Below are positions 35,501-44,252 of a stretch of 64,000 nt of DNA, piece by piece. Positions within the stretch are counted from its first letter, which is position 1. Every line of letters begins with the position of its first letter. The stretch is taken from the NCBI RefSeq assembly GCF_034190915.1, contig NW_026947496.1, positions 27,746,001 to 27,810,000 of the forward strand, in the 5' to 3' direction. Below the pieces are notes generated by a model. That model saw only the letters and a list, made by a program, of their open reading frames with translations. It made no database searches and was not told the origin of the DNA. A program made the position numbers and the translations under genes. This stretch comes from Cavia porcellus (taxonomy: Eukaryota; Chordata; Mammalia; Rodentia; Caviidae).

Positions 35501-38500
35501 TAAAAATAAGTGAGGCTGTGAGGCATGTTTGCTTAGTATGTGTGATGCCCTGGGGATTCAAACTCTAGGGCCACAAAGAAAAGAGGGCAAAGGTGGGGGC
35601 CAGTACGTAAATAGTAGCAAGTACAGTAAATTTGCTGCCAATACCAAATGAGAAAAAAAAAATTTTTAGAAAAAAAAGAAAAACTTTCAAAATAGGAGAG
35701 GTAACAATGGTATGCTGTGTACTGTTAACCTTAACTACTGAGAGTAAAACATCAGCACTTAACTGTCCAAACAATATTACTGCCAACCTTTCTTTTCAAT
35801 GAATTGAGAAATCAGTACTATAACTATCTTTATATATATATTTTTCTTTTCTCTATTCCCCCATTCTAGTTTCTCTTTCCTTTTTAAGTTTCTTCCCATT
35901 TTACAGTACCTGTTGTACATTTCAGATCTTATTTACTCTTTCACCTTCTCACACTATGGAAACACCACCATATTTACACATGTGTCTGGTGTAATTCACT
36001 TATGAATGTAGACTCAAGTTGCATCTATTTACCTATAAAAGCCTCCAGTTTATCCTTTATGGCTGAGTAGTAGTCCACTGTATGTAAAGACCACATCTTT
36101 ATTTATCTTTCCTTGGTTGACAGGCATTTGGATGATGGTGTTTCCAACATCTAGCTATTAAAAATTGTGCTGCTATAAATATGGGTGCACAGAGGATGCT
36201 TGGAAACCAAGCAAGAAGCTCATCTCCCTGGTAAGCATCAGTGGTGTGGCAGACTGCGGCCCTTCCAGGGGGAGAACCACCAGGGGTTCCTTTAGGACCC
36301 TGGGAAACCAAATAAGCAGCTCCCCTCCCTGGTAAGCAGCAGCAATGTGGCAGACTGTGGCCCTGTCAAGGGAAGAACCACCAGTGTCTCCTGAGATCCA
36401 CGCCATGTTGGAACTTAGGATGCTGGGAAACCAAGCAACCAGCCTGCCTCCCTGCTAAGCAATAGCAAACCTACTGGTGCACGGCTTACAGTCAAACATC
36501 CCACTTCCCCTACCCTCCTTCTCCTGCGCACCCCCCTCCCCCTTTAGCAAATGGGAGCCAGAAATCTGAGCATCTCCTGGGAGGTTGACCATAGCAAATA
36601 AGGTCCTTCCTTCTACCATTTCTTTGAAGGCAAATATTTTTATTACTGTTTGGTCTTTTCTGTCTAATGGTACTGCTCTATTCAATATTCTGTTTTGATA
36701 AGTTCTATAATGTTCTGTATTTCTTCTCATTTTGATATACATGATTGAAAGAACAACTATTATAAAGATAACGAAATATACTGTGATACCCATTACTGTT
36801 ATCCGGTAACCTGCTGTGAAGTTCTGTACCAATTTCACTGTACGATCTTAGTTGGCTTTATTCTGTCTTGTTCTGTTGTATTTTACCACTTTCAAAATAA
36901 AATTTAAAAAATAAATAAATAAATAAATATGGCTGCACATTTCACTGTGGTATGATATTTTTAATTCTTCTGGGAAGATACCCAGAAGGGGAATAGCTGG
37001 GTCAAAAAGGACCTGCAATTCTAGTTTTTTTGAGGAATCTCTACACTGATTCCCACAATGGTTGCATCTGTCTCCACTCCCACCAACACTGGAGAAGGGT
37101 TCCTTTTTCCACACAGCCCTTCCAGCATTTGTTATATGTTCCAGCACTGTCCAGCTGATTTCTTGACAATAGCCATTCTTTCTGGGGTGAGACAGAATTT
37201 CAGTGCTGTTTTAATTTGCATCTCTTGAAGATCAATGATGTTCAACAATTTTCATATATTTACTTGCTATTTGTAAGGTAGGCACTTATGCCGCTGAGCT
37301 AATTGGCTATTTGTATCAAATAAGAAAAAACTTGAGAAATTTCTGACACAGAGTAGAGAATTAAACTGAAGCAAACTGATAGGCACTTCTCATGCTACAA
37401 GAAAAATCTTAAAGAAATGAATAAATGCCATGTCTAGTGTGAAAAAAAAATGAATAAAAAATTTAGGAAGACATAAACCTGCAAGAAGAAAAACAGAGTA
37501 AGAATAGAACAGCAATGAATGAAAGCTTCCAACAGTCTTTAAGAGAATAGAGAGCAAGTGGACAAATGGTTGGGGTTTACCAGAACAGAGGAACTGGGCA
37601 GGAAGCAGGCAGATTTCTCCACCTTTACATCTGGAAACAGTAATAGAACCCAAAGAAAAAAAGGTAAAATGCCGAAATAAAAACATGTGAGCCCATGGCT
37701 AACCATGTCTCAGGTGTCTTCCCCAGCTCCTCACAGCCAAGTAAGCATCCCTGTCTAAACAGGCCCCTAGAAGCCTATGGAGAAGTGAAATTTTGGAGGA
37801 TTCAGACACAGACCCTAGCTGCCACGAGAGGTGTGTGTTAGAGACAGGTGAAGATGAGTAACAGGGTTCAGGAAATGTGGCTACTCAGGATGCAGCATGA
37901 GCTGCTTCCTTCTGACCTACTTCCAGCAGGCAGCCAGCACTTAGGAGACAGCTACATCATTTAAAAAAAAAAAGTAGGGGCTGGGGATTTAGCTCAGCGG
38001 CATAAGTGCCTGCCTTGCAAGCAGGCAGTCATGAGTTTGATCCCTGGTACCGATAAAAAGGAAAACCCCCCCCCCAAAAAAAAAAAAAAAATTTAAATTT
38101 AAATTAAAAAAAAAAAGTATTTTGGTTTTTGTCAAGTGTCTTGTTACATTGCCCAGGCTTATCTCAAACTCACAGGCTAAGCAACCTTCTCAACCCAGAA
38201 CCCAGCATAGCTAGGACTAGCGGCATGGGCTTCACCAGGCCTGCCACATGTAAGATTTCTTTCTTAGAAAACAGGCATGAAAGGCTTCTATATATTAACA
38301 ACTCCCTCCCCCATTAAACAAGTAACTGACACCATAATCGATCCTTCACTTACTTCTAGTAAGGTACACTACCTAATCCTGCTCAGGAATGCTGAACTGT
38401 ATTCAGTGTTTTGGTTTTTTGGGGGGTTTTTTTGGTACCAGGAATCTCGCACTCGCCAGGCAGGTGCTTATGCCACTGAGCTAAATCCTCAGCCCTTGTA

Positions 38501-41500
38501 TTCAGTGTTTTAATACCAGACACTGAACCGTGAAGTCAGAGCCACAGATCTCTACTCCTTTTGGGAATAGGGTCAATATGATGTGACAGACACCACCAGA
38601 ACAGAAAAGAAAAACAAGACGAAGATGAGCTAGTTAAAGTACCACTGTAGAAGGGTCTCTGTCTAAGAGAGATTCTAGAAAAGGAGAAGGGACGTGACTA
38701 CCTAGAAGTCTAGGTCCATTCAAACTATCCGCCAACTGTGAGGCTAGAACATGACATTTTCAAATATGCCAGGATTAAAAACTTCATTATCTATCTCATA
38801 CTTGTTATAAAGTAATTGGAAAATGGACTACAATAAAATGAGAAAGCCAAGGAGAACCTTGGAACTCTGATAACAAATCCAAAATAAGCAAGAGGGATTC
38901 TCAAAAGCATGCAGGAAAGTGCCACAAAGAGAGAGACATAGATTGAGAGAATCCTCTGGTTAGAAACCATGGCTTCTAGAGTAAACCAAAATTAAAAATC
39001 ACAAACTGTGTAGCAGTGGTTCAAGGAAAACAATATATATGAAAATAACCTGTCTAAAATGCTACTTTAAATGTACTCAGGAAAAACGAATAGAAAATTT
39101 AAGTATTACTCAGGGCAAAAGATGAAAAAGAAAAACAAGGGGCTGGGGATTTAGCTCAGCGGCATAAGCGCCTGCCTTGCAAGCAGGCAGTTGTGAGTTT
39201 GATCCCTGGTACCAATAAAAAAACAAACAAACAAAAAACAACAAAAGGAATTAATAAAGACTTTTCGAAAAACCATAACCAGCATGTGATTATCACACTT
39301 AAAATTTCTAACAATTGAGCTAGGGGTGTAGTTCAGAGGCATAGCATGTACTTGGCACACACAAAGCCCCATACTGAATCCCTAGCACAAGAAAATTAAA
39401 AATGGAATTTCACCAAAAAGCTAGTCAATGTCTTTTTTAATAATATTTGACTATAATTTTTTTTTTTTTTTTGGTATTGGGTACTGAGCTCACAGCATTC
39501 ACAGTGAACTACACCTCAGCTCTTTTTGAGACAAGGTTTCACTAAGTCACCACACTGCCCAGGTTGGGCCTGAACTTGAGATCCACCTTGCCTCCGGTTT
39601 CCAGCATGCTAGGACAGCAGGTGTACCCACCATGTGCAGCTTCTCCTATAATTCTTTTACCATCCTGTGCTTTATTTTTCTCAAACTAACCTTCTTATAC
39701 TCTTTCTTTTCTATATGCTCTAACAGGCTAGTTCTTAAGTTATCTCTTTTACTGGCTTGCTTTTTTTAAAAGACAAATTAAATAGCAGGAAAGTATTACC
39801 TGTAATAATCTCATAACTACTTGCTCTCTTCTTTAGGTAGCTACAATAGGGCGGAATAACTTCCTGTAGAAATACCACATCTGGGCTGTACCTAGAAACA
39901 TTAATATAAACACAAAGGATACCATTTCAGTTACCTTGGTAAGAGGAATTCCACAACATAAAAGAGACACAAAACTATCACCCTCTGGAGTATCTAATAT
40001 TTGTGCTTTTTTTAGTAAGAATAAAATAAGAAAGATCTGTACTATTAAACACACAATACTATAATGATCAAATGAAAATGAAATTCAAGGCTGAGGTGTA
40101 GCTCAGTGGCAGAGCACTTATCTAGCATGTCTGAAGCGCTGGTTTTGATCCATAGCACAACAAAAACAAAATACTCTAATGAATGAAAATAGAAACACCT
40201 CTCTCAGAGACAACAAAACTACACTTGAATAGATGTTTTCAATACTATTTTTTTTTATCATCTTACATGTTATTATCCACAGTGAAGAGAATAGCTTCAG
40301 AGAACTAAAGTACTTTGCCCAAGGTCACAGAGCTAGAATGAGGCAGAAACAGATTTTTGGTCATTTTATGGCATTACACACAAAGTTTACTATTTATCCT
40401 ATAGTGCTTCTAACAAATGCGAATCTTTTCTCTCCACGACAACTCTGTATCACCTCAATACCTACAGATGTTTCTTCTCAGACCAGGACTTAATTATAAA
40501 CCCCACAACCTTACATGGTTACTTTGTGATACACAAGACACATTAAATAACACAATAAACTATTAAACAAAAGGGACACCACTCACAAAGCTAAATAGGA
40601 ACACACTCCTCGGGCCCTCTCTTGTAGATTATTTAGATCCAGTCCATCAATGTTCCACGTGATGAAAGAGAACATGCTGCCATCTTCTTGCTGAGTGTTT
40701 TCAGATGAGCAAATTTTAGAACTCGTGCTATGAGTTGTTTCTTCATTAGTAAGGTCAACACTGCAAAGAGCAGAATAAAACATAACTTCACAAGTAATAC
40801 AAATTGCTTAAGAATTATTTTGTATTTGTATTCCTCATTTTGCAGATACAGATTAAGCATTCCTACTTAGAAAATCCAAAATCCAAAATCCAAAATGCTC
40901 CAAAAACTAGAATATTTATGGTCCCAAGCACTTTAGATAAGGGATACTGCATCTGTAAATAAGTTTTAAGAGGTTCATAAAAGGGTAAAAGTCATATGAC
41001 TGAAGAAAAGTAGATTCTTGCTGTGTTACCCAAATGTCTGCTCACTTAGGGATGTAGCAGAGGGACATCAGAATGAAAGAAAAATTTTAAGCCAGGCATA
41101 GTGGCACATGCCTGTAATCTCAGCATGAGGGAGGCTGAGATAGAATTGCTGCAAGTTCAAGGCCAATCTTGTCTACACAGTGAATCTGAGGCCAGACTAA
41201 ATTATACAGCAAGACTCTGTCTCAAAAAAAGGAAAGATTGGGGCTGGGGATTTAGCTCAGCGGCATAAGCACCTGCCTTGCAAGCAGGCAGTTGTGAGTT
41301 CGATCCCCGGTACCAATAGAAAAAGAAAAGATTTTATTTTATTTATGTATTTTATTTTGGTACCAGGAATCAAACAGCCTCTTACTTGCCAGGCAGGCAC
41401 TGCATTGCTGAACTACATCCCCAGAGCAGAAAGATGTTTTTTAAAATAGCCCTCCCTGCAAAGTAGTTTTAATATATAACCAAGATTCAGCAACTGCTTT

Positions 41501-43800
41501 AAGATTTCCCTCATCTCCTGAGAGACACTAAACACAGATTCCAAAACCACTTTAATTTTTTGCTAATAGAAATTTACTGAAGAATTGAGATTCCCACACC
41601 TACTCAAATAAAGCCCCTACTCATCAGGCTTCAGTTTTTCTAGTCATAAAAATCCTCCTATCAGTTTCTTTTTTTTTTTTTTAACCTTACTTCCATTTTT
41701 TGTTAAGGCGACATAAAAAAAATCTAATCATGGGTCATGCTCCATGAAGATGAAGGCCTTAAAAACATCTTGGTGTTTATTTACCGCGGTAAACTAAATT
41801 TTATCATCCATTTTTTTCCCCAGTACTAAGGACTGGATCTAGGGAATGCTGAGCTACATCCTTATCCCTTTTTCTCATTTTTTATTCTTTTACTAAATTA
41901 CTCAAGCTGACCTTGAACTTTCAATCCTCCTGCCTTATCCTCTACCTGAAATTACATTACAGGCCTGTGCCACCATACCCAGTGGCATGTGGTCTGAATT
42001 CTAAGAGACAAAAGACCATAGCCTAACAACTATCTTATTTGTTTTTGCCAATTTACCATTTTGGAGTTAAGAATCTTTGATTATCCACTATGTCACCATT
42101 ACATTTTTTTCTGAAGACCTGTATCTGGGAATCCATTCTCCTTGCTCCAATGTATCAGTTACGATTTAATTGGCTACAACTTTGAACCACTGTTTTCAGC
42201 TTCCCCATACACACACACAAAAAAAGATAGATGTGGATTTAGAGTCATGCTAAATTAACATATTACAATTCTAGCTCCAGAGGAAGATTCACACTTGACT
42301 CTGAAATTCTAGGAGACAGGATCTGACTGGTTAGTTAGGGCTGGGTAAACACTTCCTTGTCTAATTGCTTTTTACCAGCACAAAGCAAAAGAGCCAACAA
42401 AAAGCTAAGCAAAGAAGAAACCTAATAAAAAATGGTCCCATTGCATCCATAAACCAGTGAAAGGGTCAAAAGAGTCTCCACCATGAACATTCAACTGTAC
42501 AGGTCACACAGCCAGGTGAACTTTTATGCACTCAGAAAATACTTACTGGGAGCTTATAAATACCAAATACTGTATGAGACTTTGGGAAATCAGCAATATA
42601 CAAAACAAGTTCTGTCTTTACCTAGAGTGTAGTGTGGCAAAAGATATAAAATACTGAATGGCAAGCAGAATAAGGATTATATTATGACAAGGATCATACA
42701 AGATGCTATACAAATACCTAAAAGTGGAACCTTACCTAGACTCGACATAGGGAAAACGTCTTGGAAATAGCATGACTAAGCTGGGGCCTTTCAGACAAAT
42801 ATACGTTAGCAAGCAAGGAGACAGGTTTCTAAGCAGAGGTGATAATGGAACACAAAAATGGGTTACGAAGTGGAAGTCGGACACGTCTGGAACTTTTTTA
42901 TGGGTTAGTGTACGGAGAGTGGCAGGAGATGACCCTGGTCAGATACGCAGGAGCCAAACAGTTGACGGTCTTGTGGGTATCTGGACTTCAACAACAGTAG
43001 TGCAGCAATCTGACCGACATTGAAATAACAATATCAGATCTTAATTTTAAAAAGCAAAACCAAAAAAACTGTTCCAGGTGGCTGGAGGAAAGCAAATAAT
43101 CAACACAGGAGACAAGATTTCCAAATTAACTTCTTTAACAGGATTTCTCTCTCATTCATTTCTAGCTTACATGTCTCCCATTATTCCAGTCAAACACACT
43201 GTTGAGATGCGAGAGGGACGTAGGAACAAGCGAGAGGAGGGCGAAGCAGAGGAGGGTCCGGAAAGTGAAACTGATGACGAAGGGATACGTGTAAGTACCA
43301 AGTCCCCAAGACGAATGTGATGATCACGAGTCACAGACATACATGATTAGAATAAACACACCGCAGATTCCTTCTTGCATTCTAACTCGCGTTCGAAAAG
43401 CACGGCCGACTTCCGGGGAGACGCCGTAGCGTGCCCTGCCCCGGGGCTCCCGCCCGGCCAAACACCCCATGCTCACCAGCGCCCGGGCTCCGCGGGCGGA
43501 CCGGGTCGGCTTCCCACGGCGTTGCCCTCCGCGGCCGGCTCGAAGTAGGAGTTCAACGCTCTCTGAAAAGCAAAGGCACAAGGCTGGGCACGCGTACGCC
43601 GCCCGCCGACCCGGACGAGGGCGCGAGCAGCGACGCGGAGCGCGTACTTCCATCTCCCAATTGTTCTCGGCCAGGTAGCCCTGCGCCACCGCCGCGTCGC
43701 AGCTCGCCACCGAGGCGAACTCCACGCACAGCAACCGCCGCCTCTTTGCCTCGGGCTCGGCCTCTTCCTGCGCCGCCTCCTGACCGCTCCCGAGCTCCAT
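32228..43800 (-). CDS. TDP2: TDP2, tyrosyl-DNA phosphodiesterase 2 (whole coding region, 7 exons)
   Basis: Coding exons on the minus strand are 43800-43648, 43562-43477, 40760-40587, 39891-39800, 35280-35162, 33844-33674 and 32509-32228. All junctions have AG/GT and consistent phases. The joined frame is 1077 nt, 358 residues plus stop, against 362 in human; the four missing residues are in exon 1. The protein has an N-terminal UBA-like domain (about residues 22-60), a variable linker, and an endonuclease/exonuclease/phosphatase (EEP) catalytic domain from about 110 to the end. The catalytic residues Asn116 (TWNIDG), Glu148 (LQEV), Asp258 (AGDTNLRD) and His347 (SDHW) correspond to human N120, E152, D262 and H351. 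TDP2 is an Mg2+-dependent nuclear enzyme that removes topoisomerase 2 from 5' DNA ends before end joining; it is also known as the VPg unlinkase of picornavirus RNA. It shares a promoter with ACOT13. The gene looks functional. Confidence 0.97.
32708..32815 (+). repeat. B1 SINE, internally deleted
   Basis: GCCAGGTGTAGTGGTACATG fused closely to GAACTACATAGTGAGATCC. Confidence 0.7.
33198..33282 (+). repeat. ID-like SINE relic
   Basis: AGAGCATTTGCCTAGCATGC. Confidence 0.55.
33674..33844 (-). CDS. TDP2: TDP2 coding exon 6
   Basis: Exactly 57 codons, with acceptor TTGTAG and donor GAA|GTGAGT. Encodes VSLSGNELCLMTSHLEST, a helical segment, and VIFAGDTNLRDQE containing catalytic Asp258. The reading frame runs on past the donor without a stop for a short distance, so an ORF caller would extend it wrongly. 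Confidence 0.97.
34888..34968 (+). repeat. ID SINE
   Basis: GGGGCTGAGGATATAGCTGA and GTTCAATCCCCAGTACC. Confidence 0.85.
35162..35280 (-). CDS. TDP2: TDP2 coding exon 5
   Basis: A 119-bp exon ending GTGCAT|GTAAGT. Encodes HEEGYFTAIMLKKSRVKLKS and continues to MMRNLLCVH, part of the EEP beta-sandwich. The acceptor (TTTGAAG) is weak, but the frame and the match to human TDP2 are unambiguous. Confidence 0.96.
35508..35585 (+). repeat. ID-like SINE relic
   Basis: GAGGCATGTTTGCTTAGTATG and GGGATTCAAACTCTAGGGCC. Confidence 0.5.
35850..37265 (-). mobile_element. L1 3' end fragment (host of the composite element)
   Basis: On the minus strand the sequence follows the mammalian L1 ORF2 end and 3' region, with tracts such as GCTGGGTCAAAAAGGACCTG and CACCAACACTGGAGAAGGGT in antisense. 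It is interrupted at 36190/36923 by the composite element. Confidence 0.75.
36191..36922 (+). mobile_element. Composite A-tailed retroelement (SVA-like plan) inserted in an L1
   Basis: The insertion interrupts an antisense L1 and is flanked by a 16-bp target duplication, ATAAATATGGGTGCAC at 36175-36190 and the same with one mismatch at 36923-36938. It ends on the plus strand in an A-rich (AAAT)n tail. The 5' part holds about 2.5 tandem units starting near 36200, 36301 and 36424 (periods 101 and 123 bp), each with a GGAAACCAA motif and GTGGCAGACTG in the first two. The 3' part, read on the minus strand, has an open frame (36838-36455) with one strong membrane segment (ITVYFVIFIIVVLSIMYIK) followed by basic residues. 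This is followed by a polypurine run AAAGGGGGAGGGGGG (36545-36531), as at the end of a retroviral env before a 3' LTR. The parts are seen; the env/LTR origin and the SVA-like mechanism are inferred. Confidence 0.6.
37977..38055 (+). repeat. Young ID SINE followed by C10 and A-runs
   Basis: GGGGCTGGGGATTTAGCTCA with a GGTACC end; a C10 run (38066-38075) and long A-run follow. Confidence 0.9.
38115..38245 (-). repeat. B1 SINE, diverged
   Basis: TTACATTGCCCAGGCTTATC and a degraded head. Confidence 0.55.
38405..38496 (-). repeat. Young ID SINE
   Basis: Antisense copy; TGTATTCAGTGTTTT flanks both sides as target duplication. Confidence 0.9.
39139..39218 (+). repeat. Young ID SINE
   Basis: Near-consensus copy with (AAAC)n-like tail. 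Confidence 0.93.
39320..39398 (+). repeat. ID SINE
   Basis: AGGGGTGTAGTTCAGAGGC. Confidence 0.7.
39456..39642 (-). repeat. B1+ID composite SINE
   Basis: T-run, antisense ID-like body (CAGTGAACTACACCTCAGC), then antisense B1. Confidence 0.7.
39800..39891 (-). CDS. TDP2: TDP2 coding exon 4
   Basis: A 92-bp exon with acceptor TTTCTAG and donor ACAG|GTAATA. Encodes YSPDVVFLQEVIPPY followed by CSYLKKRASSYEIIT and contains the metal-binding Glu148 in LQEV. The human equivalent of the cysteine after PPY is tyrosine. Confidence 0.97.
40088..40170 (+). repeat. ID SINE
   Basis: GGCTGAGGTGTAGCTCAGTG. Confidence 0.85.
40250..40365 (-). repeat. MIR SINE relic
   Basis: TTTGCCCAAGGTCACAGAGC TAG-type MIR core in antisense, on the plus strand near 40313. 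Confidence 0.7.
40587..40760 (-). CDS. TDP2: TDP2 coding exon 3
   Basis: Acceptor TCTTTGCAG, donor TTT|GTGAGT. Encodes the linker (VDLTNEETTHSTSSK) and the first EEP motif, FITWNIDGLDLNNL, containing catalytic Asn116. It then reads ERARGVCSYLA, nearly identical to human. Confidence 0.97.
41092..41235 (+). repeat. B1 SINE
   Basis: GCCAGGCATAGTGGCACATG. Confidence 0.88.
41240..41318 (+). repeat. Young ID SINE adjoining a B1
   Basis: Near-consensus with GAGTTCGATCCCCGGTACC, inserted at the end of the B1 at 41092. Confidence 0.93.
41348..41430 (-). repeat. ID SINE
   Basis: Antisense GGTACCAGGAATCAAACAGC. Confidence 0.8.
41812..41986 (-). repeat. B1+ID composite SINE
   Basis: Antisense ID-like body (GAGCTACATCCTTATCCC) followed by antisense B1. 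Confidence 0.7.
43477..43562 (-). CDS. TDP2: TDP2 coding exon 2
   Basis: Starts after CTTTTCAG with R-A-L-N-S-Y-F-E-P, the same junction as human TDP2, and ends in phase 2 at CGCTG|GTGAGC. It encodes 28 codons plus two bases, the same length as human. After the conserved ALNSYFEP the residues are Gly/Pro/Ala-rich and CpG-rich, unlike the human linker, consistent with a fast-evolving disordered region. Confidence 0.92.
43648..43800 (-). CDS. TDP2: TDP2 coding exon 1
   Basis: The start codon is at 43800-43798 in the CpG island. The exon encodes 51 residues, beginning MELGSGQEAAQEE and ending AENNWEME, and covers the acidic N-terminus, a short basic patch (KRRR) and most of the UBA-like domain. 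The donor after GAA is GTACGC. The exon is four residues shorter than human, lost in the acidic leader. Confidence 0.95.
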
Positions 43801-44180
43801 CCCCTTTCGCGATCACAGCACCCACTTAGAACGCGCAGCTGCTGTCTGGTTCTGCGCAGGCGCCTGGACGCCTAGTGCACCCGCATGTACCGCCCGGCGC
43901 GGAAACGCGCCTATCTCAACCCCGGCGAGAGGCGCCGCTGAGCGGCGGGCTGTGCGACTGGGGCTAGTGGGGCTCAACGCGCGTGCGCCCTCGGTCATAA
44001 GAGGGAACGGAACGTTAGTGCGCGAGCCGCGGGGGACTCTGGCAGCGGGCGCGCGCGACGCCTGACCTCTGAGCGCGCTGCGGGACAGCAAGGACGGCAG
44101 AACTCAGGTGTCTGGTCGTTCTTCGGTAGCGGACTTGCGGCCCTTCGTTCTTCCGAGACAGTCGGTTCACAGGGAGCAGC
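43801..44180. promoter_or_regulatory. Bidirectional CpG-island promoter of TDP2 and ACOT13
   Basis: Only 380 bp separate the TDP2 start codon (minus) and the ACOT13 start codon (plus). The interval is very CpG-rich, has no TATA box, and holds NRF1-type sites (43854-43863 and 43979-43988) and an E2F-like GGCGCGGAAA (43896-43905). The island extends over TDP2 exons 1-2 to about 43400. The head-to-head arrangement is the same in human. Confidence 0.88.
43979..43988. promoter_or_regulatory. NRF1-type site in the bidirectional promoter
   Basis: ACGCGCGTGCGCCC contains GCGCGTGCGC, a near-consensus NRF1 core. A second, one-mismatch version (GCGCAGGCGC) lies at 43854-43863. NRF1 commonly drives housekeeping bidirectional promoters; occupancy here is inferred. 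Confidence 0.5.
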
Positions 44181-44252
44181 ATGTCACGGAATGTGCGGGA
44201 AGTGATGAAGTTCATGACCAGAGCTCCAGGTTTTGATAGAGTTTGGGAAAAG
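44181..44252 (+). CDS. ACOT13: ACOT13 coding exon 1
   Basis: Encodes 24 residues, MSRNVREVMKFMTRAPGFDR followed by VWEK, aligning without gaps to human from Met4 (REVIKAMTKARNFERVLGK). The donor is AAAAG|GTATTG. No in-frame start codon lies in the immediate upstream triplets (ACA GGG AGC AGC). Confidence 0.93.

Larger units (their letters stand above)
40761..43476 (-). other. TDP2 intron 2
   Basis: Contains B1, two IDs and a B1+ID composite (listed) plus unique sequence at 42000-43330. A plus-strand frame at 43078-43320 is acidic and Glu/Arg-rich at its 3' end but has no recognised homology. Confidence 0.5.

Noticed and set aside
40860..40900. Short tandem AATCCAAA units that could suggest an array
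   Set aside because: Only three units, part of an old dispersed repeat; no spacers, not CRISPR-like.
43078..43320. Acidic Glu/Arg-rich frame within TDP2 intron 2
   Set aside because: No homolog known to me and opposite to TDP2; purine-rich sequence easily yields such a frame.
43324..43647. Continuation of the TDP2 first-exon frame past residue 51
   Set aside because: The homologous protein leaves this frame at the GAA|GTACGC donor; the read-through residues are intronic or out-of-frame exon 2.
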